From: Flavobacterium aerium
GTDB taxonomy: Bacteria; Bacteroidota; Bacteroidia; Flavobacteriales; Flavobacteriaceae
Length of the DNA: 64,000 nt
Reading direction: 5' to 3'
Assembly: GCF_030766725.1 (NCBI RefSeq)
Contig: NZ_JARQWR010000008.1
Location: 183,532 to 247,531 of the forward strand
Positions within the stretch are counted from its first letter, which is position 1, and each line of letters opens with the position of its first letter. Of the stretch, positions 1-9,002 are shown one piece after another. The translations under genes were made by a program, and so were the position numbers. Under the pieces are notes generated by a model. That model did not search any database, had not been told where the DNA came from, and saw nothing but the letters and a program-made list of their open reading frames with translations.

Positions 1-350
1 TGTTAAATGTACCACAATGGGTAACAAGAAATACTTTATATTATTCAGATCACTTGTTTAAAAGAGCCTTGTTTTTACAAACTGGTGTTACATTCAATTA
101 TTTCACGAAGTACCATGCAAATGACTATAATCCATTAATAGGAGAGTTCTATATTCAAAATCAAAAAGAAATTGGGAGCTATCCAACATTCGATTTCTTT
201 ATTAATGCGAAGATTAGACAAACCCGTGTTTACTTAAAAGCAGAACACCTAAACTCTAGTTTCACAGGATATAACTTTTATTCTGCACCCAATTATCCCT
301 ACCGTGATTTTACAATTCGCTTTGGTTTAGTGTGGAATTTCTTCACATAA
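1..350 (+). CDS. C-terminal fragment of a putative porin (Porin_10-like)
   Basis: The reading frame is open from base 3, so the gene starts left of the window. About 115 residues remain. The strand-like pattern of alternating aromatic and polar residues and the terminal aromatic stretch (FGLVWNFF before the final T) are typical of an outer-membrane beta-barrel whose last strand is recognised by BamA. The sequence looks like the putative porin family common in Flavobacteriaceae, which often lies next to a cystathionine beta-synthase-type gene as here. The TTG at 54 is internal and not a start. Substrate and pore properties cannot be judged from this fragment. The family name is from memory of similar proteins. 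Confidence 0.6.
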   Translation, partial: LNVPQWVTRNTLYYSDHLFKRALFLQTGVTFNYFTKYHANDYNPLIGEFYIQNQKEIGSYPTFDFFINAKIRQTRVYLKAEHLNSSFTGYNFYSAPNYPYRDFTIRFGLVWNFFT

Positions 351-417
351 TATTCAATCATATAAAAAGTAAAAAAGAGTAGTTTTGAAAAGAGCTGTAC
401 TACTCAAAACAAATATT

Positions 418-425
418 TATCTTTG
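418..425 (+). promoter_or_regulatory. Putative -7 promoter element (TATCTTTG)
   Basis: The octamer matches the Bacteroidota -7 consensus TAnnTTTG and lies 69 bases before the chosen start of the PLP enzyme. No TTG sits at the usual distance of about 19 bases upstream, so only the -7 half is supported. Confidence 0.45.
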
Positions 426-493
426 TACCCGAAAAATGAATGAAGATTGTTTTTATTCATAAAAACAATACTATAATTAATGTATACCAAATA

Positions 494-1855
494 ATGAAAT
501 ACGCAAAAAACATATTAGAAACTATTGGAAATACACCATTAGTTAAATTAAATAAAACAATAGAAGATGTTGAAGCCTTAGTATTAGCTAAAGTTGAAAC
601 ATTCAATCCAGGAAATTCTGTAAAAGATAGAATGGCTGTAAAGATGATTGAAGATGCAGAAGCAGATGGACGTTTAAAGCCAGGAGGAACTATTATTGAA
701 GGTACTTCCGGGAATACAGGAATGGGATTAGCTTTGGCAGCGATTGTAAAAGGATACAAGTTAATTTGTGTTATTTCAGATAAACAATCCAAAGAAAAAA
801 TGGATATTTTGCGTGCAGTAGGCGCAAGAGTAGTAGTATGTCCTACAGATGTAGAACCATCCGATCCACGTTCATACTATTCTGTATCAAAAAGATTAGC
901 AGAAGAAACACCAAATGCATGGTATGTGAATCAATACGATAATCCATCAAATGCGATAGCACATTATGAACAAACAGCGCCAGAGATTTGGGAGCAAACA
1001 GAAGGTAAAATTACACACTTTATCTCAGGAGTTGGAACTGGAGGAACAATTTCAGGAATTGGAAAATATCTGAAAGAAAAAAATCCAAACATTAAAATCT
1101 GGGGAATTGATACCTATGGGTCAGTATTCAAAAAATACCATGAAACGGGAATCTTTGATGAGAATGAAATCTATTCTTATATCACAGAAGGTATTGGAGA
1201 AGATATATTACCTAAAAATGTTGACTTTTCAATTATTGATGGTTTTACAAAAGTAACAGATAAAGATGCAGCCGTATACACGCGTAAAATTGCTTTGGAA
1301 GAAGGAATCTTTGTTGGGAACTCAGCAGGAGCAGCTTTAAAAGGATTGTTACAATTAAAAGAACATTTTAAACCAGAAGATGTCGTAGTGGTATTATTCC
1401 ACGATAGCGGAAGCCGCTATGTAGGAAAAATGTTTAATGATGATTGGATGCGTGAAAGAGGTTTCTTAGACGAAGAAATTACAAAAGCAGAAGACGTAAT
1501 TAAAGATCATATTGACAAACCATTGGTTATTGTACGTACTGAAGAACTAGTTTCTCATGCTATTGAACGTATGCGTAAATATAAAATTTCTCAAATACCA
1601 GTAATTGATACAAACGGATTTGTTGGATCTGTAGATGAGACGGATTTATTCCGTAGCTATGTAGAAGATAAAAATATTGCAGAGAAACCAATTAAAGAAG
1701 TAATGGGGGCTGCTTATCCTATTGTAAAGATGAATACTCCAATCGAAGAAGTATCAAAATTGATTAATAAAAATAATCAAGCAGTACTTGTTGATTTAGG
1801 AAATGGAAAACACCATATCATTACAAAACATGATATTATTAGTTCTATAAAGTAA
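494..1855 (+). CDS. PLP-dependent cystathionine beta-synthase-type enzyme with CBS domain pair
   Basis: The protein is 453 residues. Residues 1 to about 320 form a fold-type II PLP enzyme: the Schiff-base lysine is K44 in NPGNSVKDR, followed by a substrate loop SGNTG and a phosphate-binding GVGTGGTISG. The last 120 or so residues form two CBS domains (from about residue 335), usually regulatory adenosyl-binding modules. This layout is that of cystathionine beta-synthase, which condenses serine and homocysteine; cysteine synthase activity is the main alternative and cannot be excluded. The frame opens at 440, but MKYAKNILETIGNTPL at 494 is the normal family N-terminus, and the 440 start would leave almost no leader behind the promoter at 418-425. 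A strong terminator follows. Confidence 0.85.
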   Translation: MKYAKNILETIGNTPLVKLNKTIEDVEALVLAKVETFNPGNSVKDRMAVKMIEDAEADGRLKPGGTIIEGTSGNTGMGLALAAIVKGYKLICVISDKQSKEKMDILRAVGARVVVCPTDVEPSDPRSYYSVSKRLAEETPNAWYVNQYDNPSNAIAHYEQTAPEIWEQTEGKITHFISGVGTGGTISGIGKYLKEKNPNIKIWGIDTYGSVFKKYHETGIFDENEIYSYITEGIGEDILPKNVDFSIIDGFTKVTDKDAAVYTRKIALEEGIFVGNSAGAALKGLLQLKEHFKPEDVVVVLFHDSGSRYVGKMFNDDWMRERGFLDEEITKAEDVIKDHIDKPLVIVRTEELVSHAIERMRKYKISQIPVIDTNGFVGSVDETDLFRSYVEDKNIAEKPIKEVMGAAYPIVKMNTPIEEVSKLINKNNQAVLVDLGNGKHHIITKHDIISSIK

Positions 1856-1874
1856 ATAAGAACTTCATTATATA

Positions 1875-1905
1875 AAAAGCCCGATCCTATAAAGATCGGG
1901 CTTTT
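1875..1905. terminator. Bidirectional intrinsic terminator
   Basis: A GC-rich stem (AAAAGCCCGATC paired with GATCGGGCTTTT) with a seven-base loop sits between two convergent genes. It has T-runs on both strands, so it can end both the PLP enzyme transcript and the PNGase transcript. Confidence 0.85.
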
Positions 1906-1929
1906 CTATTTTTAAAAATTAAAGTTGAG

Positions 1930-3606
1930 CTATTCTCCAATTAATACACCAGAAACATTCCAAGAACTAAAACTATTACCCTCTGGTTGCCCTTGTGGTA
2001 TTGTAATACGCATAGTATGTTTCCCAGCTTTTAAATCTCCTAAATCGATGTTGATTGGATTAGTAAGCGTTCCAGGGCACCAATTTGAGCGACTGTAATC
2101 TGAAGATGATAATCCATTTGGGAAATTCCCTGAAGCAGGATTAAACAAGCGATATGAGCCACAATCTTGTCTCCATGGAATAAATGCAAACATTTCTTTT
2201 TCATCAAGAAGAATCGTGTTTTTCTTAGGAACAAATTCATCACCATTTTCCCATCCGCCATGACCCGTTGTAATATAACGGAGTTTTACATTTTTTAAGT
2301 CTTTAGTCAAGTTGAAAGATACTTCTAAACCCTTATCATTATTAAATAAAGTGGCGTATTCCTGACCAGCCATTTCCATTACATTCGTTGTGTTGAATAA
2401 TGGAATCACAGTAGACTGTTTAAGTTTACTTTCCTCCTCTTCATGTATTGTAATATTTAGATTTATCTTATGACCTCCTTTATCATAATTTCCTATAAAT
2501 ACACCAACCCACATTTCTTGATTATTTAATGTAGTTTGTAATTCCGATATATCTTGACGATAAGGGACAATTTCATGCCATGTTTTATCTTTCAATTGAA
2601 TATGATTGTATTTTTTGATGCCAAAAGGAGTGAAGAAACGCATAAGTTCTATTAATGGAGAATAGTTTTCAGTGCGAATAATTCCCTGATATTTTTTTCC
2701 ATTCCCATTTTCGTAAATAGGGAGCGTATTAGCACCATTTTTTAAACCATCGAGAAAGGATGATGACTGATCCATTGGTATAACAAATACAGAACCAGTT
2801 CGATCATAAGCATCACCATTGGATTGCTCTGTAAGATCTACAAAAATTTGACTGCCCAATTTGATTTCAGGAAATTTCACCTTTTTCAAAATAATTGTCC
2901 CATTTGCAAAGCGAAGTATACTATCATTAGACTTTGCAGTATCAGTGAAATTTAGAATCTCCTCTTTAAAAATAGACAGAGTAGTGAAATGGCTTTTCCA
3001 AAGTAAATCCCTATAAGATAATAAATCCACTGTGTCAGTCAAGTGATTTGGATGAACAATTGATTTTGGAAAAGATTTAAGTTTAGTAATTGAAGTTGCT
3101 GTAATAACGGAATTCCCATTTCGATTCATTTCAAGGACTAATCCCAAATTTTGACCCAATACAGTAGGAGCACCTTTAACCTTTAAATCTAGTGTAAACC
3201 AAAGTTCAATAGTATTTGAGTTAATGATTGTTTTAGCCTTTTGACATTTGTAACCTACTATTGTTTTGAATTCAGAAATAATTTCAAAAGTCTGTTTTGA
3301 AAGAGATAAACTATCTGTGGTTGCAATAGCCCTTTGTGAACTGAATTGTGCAACTTGAGTAAAATCAGTGTTTTTTTTGCGATTAATAAAAATCTGTTCA
3401 TAAGGAAAAGAACTTTGTTGAGAATAGATTTTTTTTGATGTGACGACAGTTTCAACTTCATTAGTAAAAACCAAAATAGGATCTTGATTTTCAATTAGTT
3501 TACCATTACTGCTTTTTTGATACGTAATTTCAAAAGTAGGAAGCCCTTTTTGCGCACAAATTAAGTTATAACAAAAAAAAGGTAGTAGAATAAATAGTTT
3601 TTTCAT
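1930..3606 (-). CDS. Secreted PNGase F-like peptide N-glycosidase with N-terminal extra domain
   Basis: The 558-residue protein starts with a signal peptide (residues 1-18, ending CAQ). Residues about 390-558 match the C-terminal half of PNGase F: GHGGWENGDEF around 448-458 and SNWCPG near 507-512. Residues about 215-385 match its N-terminal half, including DAYDRTG at 265-271. By recalled alignment, D268 and E457 correspond to the catalytic D60 and E206 of the Elizabethkingia enzyme, while the E118 position is not obviously kept. Residues 20-190 are an added domain that looks like a GLPGLI-type fold. A similar plan, with a bowl-like N-terminal domain, is known for PNGase F-II. The expected role is release of N-glycans from glycoproteins outside the cell. 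No T9SS sorting domain is present. The gene is monocistronic and convergent with its left neighbour. Confidence 0.85.
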   Translation of the reverse strand: MKKLFILLPFFCYNLICAQKGLPTFEITYQKSSNGKLIENQDPILVFTNEVETVVTSKKIYSQQSSFPYEQIFINRKKNTDFTQVAQFSSQRAIATTDSLSLSKQTFEIISEFKTIVGYKCQKAKTIINSNTIELWFTLDLKVKGAPTVLGQNLGLVLEMNRNGNSVITATSITKLKSFPKSIVHPNHLTDTVDLLSYRDLLWKSHFTTLSIFKEEILNFTDTAKSNDSILRFANGTIILKKVKFPEIKLGSQIFVDLTEQSNGDAYDRTGSVFVIPMDQSSSFLDGLKNGANTLPIYENGNGKKYQGIIRTENYSPLIELMRFFTPFGIKKYNHIQLKDKTWHEIVPYRQDISELQTTLNNQEMWVGVFIGNYDKGGHKINLNITIHEEEESKLKQSTVIPLFNTTNVMEMAGQEYATLFNNDKGLEVSFNLTKDLKNVKLRYITTGHGGWENGDEFVPKKNTILLDEKEMFAFIPWRQDCGSYRLFNPASGNFPNGLSSSDYSRSNWCPGTLTNPINIDLGDLKAGKHTMRITIPQGQPEGNSFSSWNVSGVLIGE

Positions 3607-3624
3607 TTGTATAGGATTGGTCTA

Positions 3625-3632
3625 CAAATATA
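3625..3632 (-). promoter_or_regulatory. Putative -7 element for the PNGase gene
   Basis: On the minus strand this reads TATATTTG, matching TAnnTTTG. It lies 18 bases before the start codon at 3606, leaving a very short leader. No clear -33 TTG was found. Confidence 0.45.
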
Positions 3633-3805
3633 AAAGAATCTTGAAGAAAAGGATAAAACGAATAACAATATAAAAAATGTCTTATTGCACTATAAAAATA
3701 CAATTCTACAGCCCCTTTTATGTAGAACTTCAATTAACTTGAGATTTTAAACTTGAGATTTTTACATGAATAATTAAGCCAAAGAAAAGCATGCAATAAA
3801 CACAT

Positions 3806-5074
3806 ATGAAAGAAGACTTTTTACATTACTTATGGCGGTATAAAAAATTTACGTTGACAAATTTGCAGACAACGCAAGGAGAATACATTACAATAATTAA
3901 TGTTGGACAGTATTTGCAATTGAGTGGACCAGATTTTTTTAACGCTCAAATTATTATAGGAAACCAAAAATGGGCAGGGAATGTAGAAATACACTTAAAA
4001 TCATCAGATTGGTATGTTCACAATCATGAAAACGATGAAGCCTATGAAAATGTGATAATACATGTGGTATGGGAAGATGATATGGCAGTCTTTAGAAAAA
4101 ATAATTCAGAAGTTCCAGTACTGCAATTGAAAGAATATGTTTCCCAAGAGATGATTAAGAACTATACCACATTGAGTATTACTAAAAAATGGATTTATTG
4201 TGAAGAAGAACTCAAAAAAATAAATAATTTCATTATAAATAATTGGCAGGAACGCTTATTCTTTGAACGTTTAGAACGAAAAGCCATAGACATAGAACAA
4301 GAATTAAGAAGAACAGATAATGATTGGGAAGCCGTTTTGTTTTATGCATTGTCCAAAAATTTTGGATTAAATACAAATGGAGAACAATTTTTAAAAATGG
4401 CACAATCAATACCATTTACAGTTATTCGAAAAGAAAGATTTGATATTTTGAATTTAGAAGCCCTTTTTTTCGGGAGAATAGGACTGTTATTATTTCCAAA
4501 GGAAGATCAATACTATAATAACTTAAAAAAACGATTTGAATATTTGCAAGAGAAATACCAGCTTAAGAAAATACATATTGATTCCGTTCAATTCTTTAAG
4601 CACAGGCCCGATAATTTCCCGACAATTCGATTGTCTCAGTTAGCATCAGTGTACCATTCACAGGACAATTTGTTTTCGAAAATAATTAAATGCCACAATA
4701 TTGAAGAACTCTATTCTATTTTTGAAGTAACAACATCAGCCTATTGGCAAAGTCATTATCTATTTGATCGAAGCAGTACTTGGAAAAAGAAAAAAATATC
4801 CAAGAACTTTATCCATTTAATTATTATAAATACGATAATCCCAATTCAATTTGCCTATGCAAAATATAGAGGGAAAGATGCTGCAGAAGAAATAATAAAA
4901 TTTTTAAAAGAAGTACCGCCAGAAGTAAATGTAATCATTGATAAATTTTCAAGATATGGGATAAAATCCAAAAATGCATTTGAGACACAAGCGCTAATTC
5001 AATTAAAAAAAGAATACTGTAACCATAGAAGATGCCTTAACTGTGCCATTGGAATGAAATTAATGACAGGCTAA
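3806..5074 (+). CDS. DUF2851 family protein
   Basis: The 422-residue protein has no signal peptide or membrane segment. It carries the features of DUF2851: the opening DFLHYLWRYKKF, the GPDFFNAQI and GNVEIHLKSSDW motifs, and a C-terminal cysteine pair in NHRRCLNCAIG. The function of the family is not known to me. It heads a same-strand run with the PspC gene (47-base gap), the helix-hairpin-helix gene and the acyl-CoA dehydrogenase gene, so co-transcription is likely. The start at ATG 3806 fits the usual family N-terminus. Confidence 0.85.
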   Translation: MKEDFLHYLWRYKKFTLTNLQTTQGEYITIINVGQYLQLSGPDFFNAQIIIGNQKWAGNVEIHLKSSDWYVHNHENDEAYENVIIHVVWEDDMAVFRKNNSEVPVLQLKEYVSQEMIKNYTTLSITKKWIYCEEELKKINNFIINNWQERLFFERLERKAIDIEQELRRTDNDWEAVLFYALSKNFGLNTNGEQFLKMAQSIPFTVIRKERFDILNLEALFFGRIGLLLFPKEDQYYNNLKKRFEYLQEKYQLKKIHIDSVQFFKHRPDNFPTIRLSQLASVYHSQDNLFSKIIKCHNIEELYSIFEVTTSAYWQSHYLFDRSSTWKKKKISKNFIHLIIINTIIPIQFAYAKYRGKDAAEEIIKFLKEVPPEVNVIIDKFSRYGIKSKNAFETQALIQLKKEYCNHRRCLNCAIGMKLMTG

Positions 5075-5121
5075 ATTTTTTAGGTATATTTACAAACAGA
5101 TTAATAATTTAAAATTTAAAC

Positions 5122-5349
5122 ATGGCATTTATAACGCAACTACGATACTTCTTTGAAAAACATGGCTTTCATGTTTCGTCTCGATTAGCCGATAGATTAG
5201 GAATGCGTGCCAGTAGCGTACGATTATTTTTTATTTATATTTCATTTGTTACAATTGGATTATGGTTTGGAGTATACCTAACTCTAGCTTTTTGGATAAA
5301 GTTGAAAGATATGTTTTATGCAAAACGAAGCTCGGTCTTTGATTTGTAA
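5122..5349 (+). CDS. PspC domain small membrane protein
   Basis: A 75-residue protein with one long hydrophobic segment (about residues 33-59), preceded by the typical PspC start in which a basic amphipathic region (SSRLADRLGMRASSVRLFF) leads into the membrane. PspC proteins are linked to phage-shock-type envelope stress responses, but stand-alone flavobacterial members are poorly characterised. It lies between the DUF2851 and helix-hairpin-helix genes, with a 27-base gap to the latter. Confidence 0.8.
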   Translation: MAFITQLRYFFEKHGFHVSSRLADRLGMRASSVRLFFIYISFVTIGLWFGVYLTLAFWIKLKDMFYAKRSSVFDL

Positions 5350-5376
5350 TAAAAGAATAAATACAAATAATGGGAA

Positions 5377-6234
5377 ATGCAATTCTTCAAGTATACTTCG
5401 CAACAACGAATAGGAATCCTATTGCTCTTTACAGTAATAGTAGGACTACAACTTGCTTATTTTTTCATTGAAATAAACATCCAAGACGACAATAATATAG
5501 AAGCAAAAAAAGAATGGCTTTCATTTCAAAAAGAAATTGACTCTTTAAAATATCAAAAAGCGAATACAAAAGAAACCATTTTTCCATTTAATCCCAACTT
5601 TATTACAGACCATAAAGGATATCGATTAGGGATGAGTATAGCCGAAATAGATAGGCTATTAGAGTTTCGAAAAACAAATAAATTTGTCAACTCAGCACAA
5701 GAATTCCAATACGTCACTAAAATTTCAGACACTCTACTAAATAAGATTTCACCCTATTTTAAATTTCCAGAATGGGTGATAAATAAAACGAAAAAAGAGA
5801 ATTTCGCTTCCAATATTGATAAAAAAGAAAAGACCATTGTTGTAGATATTAATAAGGCTACGCAGGAAGATTTGATTAAAATATATGGTATCGGACCAGC
5901 CCTTTCTGAAAGAATCTTAAGTAAAAGAAAACTATTAGGGGCCTATGTTTCTATGGATCAGATGTACGATGTCTATGGGTTATCAGAAGAAGTTATCCAG
6001 AAATTGAAGCTAAATTTTAATGTTTCAGATCGTTCAGAAATAAAGAAATATAACATTAATAATGCTTCAATCAAAGAATTATCACAATTCCCATATTTTA
6101 GATATTCACTGGCAAAAGAGATCGTTACCCATAGGAGTATGAAAGGAGATATAAAAAAAATTGAGGATTTAGTAGAGATTAATGAATTTCCTGTTGATAA
6201 ACTAAAAATTATTACCTTATATTTGGAATTCTAA
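5377..6234 (+). CDS. Membrane-anchored helix-hairpin-helix (ComEA-like) protein
   Basis: The 285-residue protein has one N-terminal membrane segment (about 12-32) and then three helix-hairpin-helix-like units. The best, near residues 155-210, reads INKATQEDL then GIGPALSERI, the classical ComEA DNA-binding pattern. A degenerate unit lies near 85-125 and a third near 225-272 (INNASIKELSQFPYF). Such proteins bind duplex DNA without sequence preference, and in ComEA they receive DNA during uptake. Whether this copy serves competence is not shown by the context. It sits 16 bases before the acyl-CoA dehydrogenase gene. Confidence 0.75.
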   Translation: MQFFKYTSQQRIGILLLFTVIVGLQLAYFFIEINIQDDNNIEAKKEWLSFQKEIDSLKYQKANTKETIFPFNPNFITDHKGYRLGMSIAEIDRLLEFRKTNKFVNSAQEFQYVTKISDTLLNKISPYFKFPEWVINKTKKENFASNIDKKEKTIVVDINKATQEDLIKIYGIGPALSERILSKRKLLGAYVSMDQMYDVYGLSEEVIQKLKLNFNVSDRSEIKKYNINNASIKELSQFPYFRYSLAKEIVTHRSMKGDIKKIEDLVEINEFPVDKLKIITLYLEF

Positions 6235-6250
6235 AAAAAAACATATAAAA

Positions 6251-7393
6251 ATGGATTTTAATTATAGTGATGCGCAGGTAATGATCGCACAATCGATCAG
6301 AGATTTTGCAGAAAAAAACATACGACCATTCATTATGGAATGGGATGAAGCTCAGACATTTCCAGTTGATTTATTCAAAAAATTAGGAGAAATGGGATTC
6401 ATGGGAGTATTAGTTCCTGAAGAATTAGGTGGTTCAGGTTTAGGATATCACGAATACATTACAATTGTTGAAGAAATATCAAAAGTTGATCCTTCTATCG
6501 GATTATCAGTTGCTGCACACAACTCTTTATGTACAAATCATATCCTTACTTTTGGAAATGATGAGCAAAAGAAAAGATGGATTCCTAAATTAGCTACGGC
6601 CGAATGGATTGGAGCTTGGGGATTAACAGAACATAATACAGGATCTGATGCAGGAGGAATGAATACAACCGCTGTGAAAGACGGAGACCATTGGGTGATT
6701 AATGGAGCAAAAAACTTCATTACCCATGCGAAATCTGGAAATGTAGCAGTAGTTATTGTTCGTACAGGTGAAAAAGGAGACTCTCGTGGAATGACAGCAT
6801 TTGTTATTGAGCATGGAACACCAGGCTTTACAAGTGGTAAAAAAGAAAACAAACTAGGAATGCGTGCAAGTGAAACTGCAGAGTTAATCTTTGATAACTG
6901 TAGAATTTCAGACGCAAATAGATTAGGTGAAGTAGGAGAAGGATTCATCCAAGCAATGAAAATTTTAGATGGAGGAAGAATTTCTATCGGAGCTTTATCA
7001 TTAGGGATTGCAAAAGGAGCATATGAAGCAGCTTTAAAATATTCAAAAGAAAGACACCAGTTTGGTCAGCCAATTAGTAATTTCCAAGGAATTTCATTCA
7101 AACTAGCTGATATGGCTACAGAAATTGAAGCATCTGAATTGTTATTACATAAAGCAGCATTCTTAAAAGACAATCACAAGCCAGTAACTACATTAGGAGC
7201 AATGGCAAAAATGTATTCTTCTGAAGTATGTGTGAAAGTAGCAAATGAAGCTGTACAGATTCATGGTGGATACGGATATACAAAAGATTACCCTGTAGAG
7301 AAATTCTATAGAGATTCTAAATTATGTACAATCGGAGAAGGTACAACAGAAATTCAGAAATTGGTTATTTCAAGAAACCTTTTAAAAGAGTAA
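6251..7393 (+). CDS. Acyl-CoA dehydrogenase
   Basis: The 380-residue protein has the usual length and both family signatures: GAWGLTEHNTGSDAGG in the FAD-binding middle domain and QIHGGYGYTKDYPVEKFYRD in the C-terminal helical domain. The catalytic base is expected at E363 in GEGTTEIQ, the position used by short-chain (butyryl-type) and related enzymes. It oxidises acyl-CoA to the trans-2-enoyl-CoA and passes electrons to electron-transferring flavoprotein. Chain-length preference cannot be read with certainty. It is the last gene of its run and is followed by a strong terminator. Confidence 0.92.
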   Translation: MDFNYSDAQVMIAQSIRDFAEKNIRPFIMEWDEAQTFPVDLFKKLGEMGFMGVLVPEELGGSGLGYHEYITIVEEISKVDPSIGLSVAAHNSLCTNHILTFGNDEQKKRWIPKLATAEWIGAWGLTEHNTGSDAGGMNTTAVKDGDHWVINGAKNFITHAKSGNVAVVIVRTGEKGDSRGMTAFVIEHGTPGFTSGKKENKLGMRASETAELIFDNCRISDANRLGEVGEGFIQAMKILDGGRISIGALSLGIAKGAYEAALKYSKERHQFGQPISNFQGISFKLADMATEIEASELLLHKAAFLKDNHKPVTTLGAMAKMYSSEVCVKVANEAVQIHGGYGYTKDYPVEKFYRDSKLCTIGEGTTEIQKLVISRNLLKE

Positions 7394-7416
7394 TTAAATT
7401 ACAATTTTATTGTATA

Positions 7417-7447
7417 AAGCCTGTTAGTCAAAAACTAACAGGCTTTT
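7417..7447 (+). terminator. Intrinsic terminator after acyl-CoA dehydrogenase gene
   Basis: AAGCCTGTTAGT pairs with ACTAACAGGCTT across a short A-rich loop and is followed by a T-run, 24 bases after the stop codon. Confidence 0.9.
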
Positions 7448-7575
7448 TTATTAAAAAAAATATCTTTTTAAAATAGTTTTTAACACTACAACGTTTGCGT
7501 AAGTCTCGAGGTTAGTAATTGTATATTTTATACGGTTGTATTTTATAAATTAGATAGAATTTAACCTAAAATGAT

Positions 7576-8946
7576 ATGAAAAATTTATTATTTACCATTG
7601 TGTCTCTATTGTTTCTATATAGCTGTAATAGAGAAGAAATCGTTGATGAAACATCAGTTTCAAGTAGTAATTCTGCTAAAATTGCAAACCAAGATTTAAT
7701 AGCGCGGGCAATTGGAGGTAAAGTGATGATGCAAGCCTTTTATTGGGATGTACCAGCAGGTGGTACTTGGTGGAATACAGTGACCGCAAAAATACCAGCT
7801 TGGAAGAATGCAGGTATAGATGCAATTTGGTTACCACCTGCAACAAAAGCACATAACGGAACTTTTTCTATGGGATATGATCCTTTCGATTATTATGATT
7901 TTGGAAGCTATGATCAGATGGGGAGTGTTGAGACTCGCTTTGGTTCTTTGACGGAAATTCAAAGTCTGATTTCAACAGCCCATGCTAATGATATTAGTGT
8001 AATTGCCGATATTGTAATTAATCATAATAGTGGGGGAGCATCAGAATCAAATCCATATACTGGAGGAGCAACCTATACAAAATTTCAACCAGCCTCGGGA
8101 TTGTTCATCCGTTCCGCTTCAGATTTTCATCCAAATGATATTCATGCCAATGATAGCGGTTCTTTTGGAGGATATCCAGATCTCTGTCATGATAAAAAAA
8201 ATGTACAAGATTGGTTATGGAATAATGCTAATTCTGTTGCAAAATATTATAAAAATGTCATGGGATTCGATGGTTGGCGATTTGACTATGTGAAAGGTTT
8301 TGATCCTTCCGTTGTCAAGAATTGGAAAAATGCCGTAGGAGGATTTTCCGTAGGAGAATATTGGGATGGAAATGTAAATACATTAGACTGGTGGACAAGT
8401 CAAGCAGAAGCGAGTGCTTTCGATTTTGCATGCTATTATGCAATGAGGGATGCATTCAATGGGAATAACTTAAACAATTTAAATAATGATATGTTGTGGA
8501 AAAGAAATGCTTCTAGAGCAGTAACTTTTGTAGCAAACCACGATACAGATGAGATTTATTCTAATAAATTACTAGCCTATGTTTATATACTTACACATGA
8601 AGGATATCCAACGTTGTTTTATAGAGACTATGAAGAATGGTTGGATAAAAATAAATTAAACAACCTAATCTGGGTACATAATAATCTTGCCTCAGGAACC
8701 ACTAATATCCTTTATGCAGATAATGATGAGTATGTTGCGAGGAGAAATGGTTACAATAGTAATGGCTTAATAGTGTATATAAACACAAGTGACGCTTGGC
8801 AAGAAAGATGGGTTGCTACAAATTGGAGTAATGCCATAATAAAAGATTATACGGGAAATTCCAGTTGGGAACCAGTGACTCAGGTTGATAAATGGGTGAA
8901 AATTCAAGTGCCACCAAAGAGTTATACCGTTTGGTCAAAAAAATAA
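7576..8946 (+). CDS. Lipoprotein alpha-amylase, GH13, Thermococcales (GH13_7)-like
   Basis: The 456-residue protein has a lipoprotein signal peptide with lipobox LYSC and acylated C17. The GH13 regions are clear: DIVINH (145-150), GWRFDYVKG with nucleophile D237, acid/base E261 in VGEYWDG, and FVANHDTD with D323. The whole sequence resembles Pyrococcus/Thermococcus amylases more than the usual bacterial ones, including a QAFYWDVP opening and a SMGYDPFDYYDFG stretch. The zinc ligands of the Pyrococcus woesei enzyme (H147, H152, C166) have counterparts H185, H190 and C204 at identical spacing. The enzyme should cut internal alpha-1,4 links of starch or glycogen at the cell surface. The gene stands alone, without susC/D partners. 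The subfamily assignment is by remembered sequence. Confidence 0.9.
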   Translation: MKNLLFTIVSLLFLYSCNREEIVDETSVSSSNSAKIANQDLIARAIGGKVMMQAFYWDVPAGGTWWNTVTAKIPAWKNAGIDAIWLPPATKAHNGTFSMGYDPFDYYDFGSYDQMGSVETRFGSLTEIQSLISTAHANDISVIADIVINHNSGGASESNPYTGGATYTKFQPASGLFIRSASDFHPNDIHANDSGSFGGYPDLCHDKKNVQDWLWNNANSVAKYYKNVMGFDGWRFDYVKGFDPSVVKNWKNAVGGFSVGEYWDGNVNTLDWWTSQAEASAFDFACYYAMRDAFNGNNLNNLNNDMLWKRNASRAVTFVANHDTDEIYSNKLLAYVYILTHEGYPTLFYRDYEEWLDKNKLNNLIWVHNNLASGTTNILYADNDEYVARRNGYNSNGLIVYINTSDAWQERWVATNWSNAIIKDYTGNSSWEPVTQVDKWVKIQVPPKSYTVWSKK

Positions 8947-8960
8947 TTCAATGTTTTAGT

Positions 8961-8989
8961 TTGAAATTGAAAAATTATTTATAAGTTTG
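8961..8989 (+). promoter_or_regulatory. Promoter of rpsU (TTG, 18 bases, TAAGTTTG)
   Basis: TTG at 8961-8963 and TAAGTTTG at 8982-8989 are separated by 18 bases, close to the Bacteroidota consensus TTG-N19-TAnnTTTG. Transcription should begin near 8996, leaving a leader of about 22 bases that holds the strong SD of rpsU. Confidence 0.75.
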
Positions 8990-9002
8990 CACCCTTAACG
9001 AG

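Noticed and set aside
440..493. Longer N-terminus for the PLP enzyme from ATG 440
   Set aside because: The extra 18 residues are AT-rich and unlike the family; the conserved N-terminus starts at 494 and the putative promoter lies just before 440.
7490..7499. LacI-type operator (AACGTTTGCG) before the amylase gene
   Set aside because: Only the core AACGTT is symmetric, the left half does not match, and no regulator gene is nearby.
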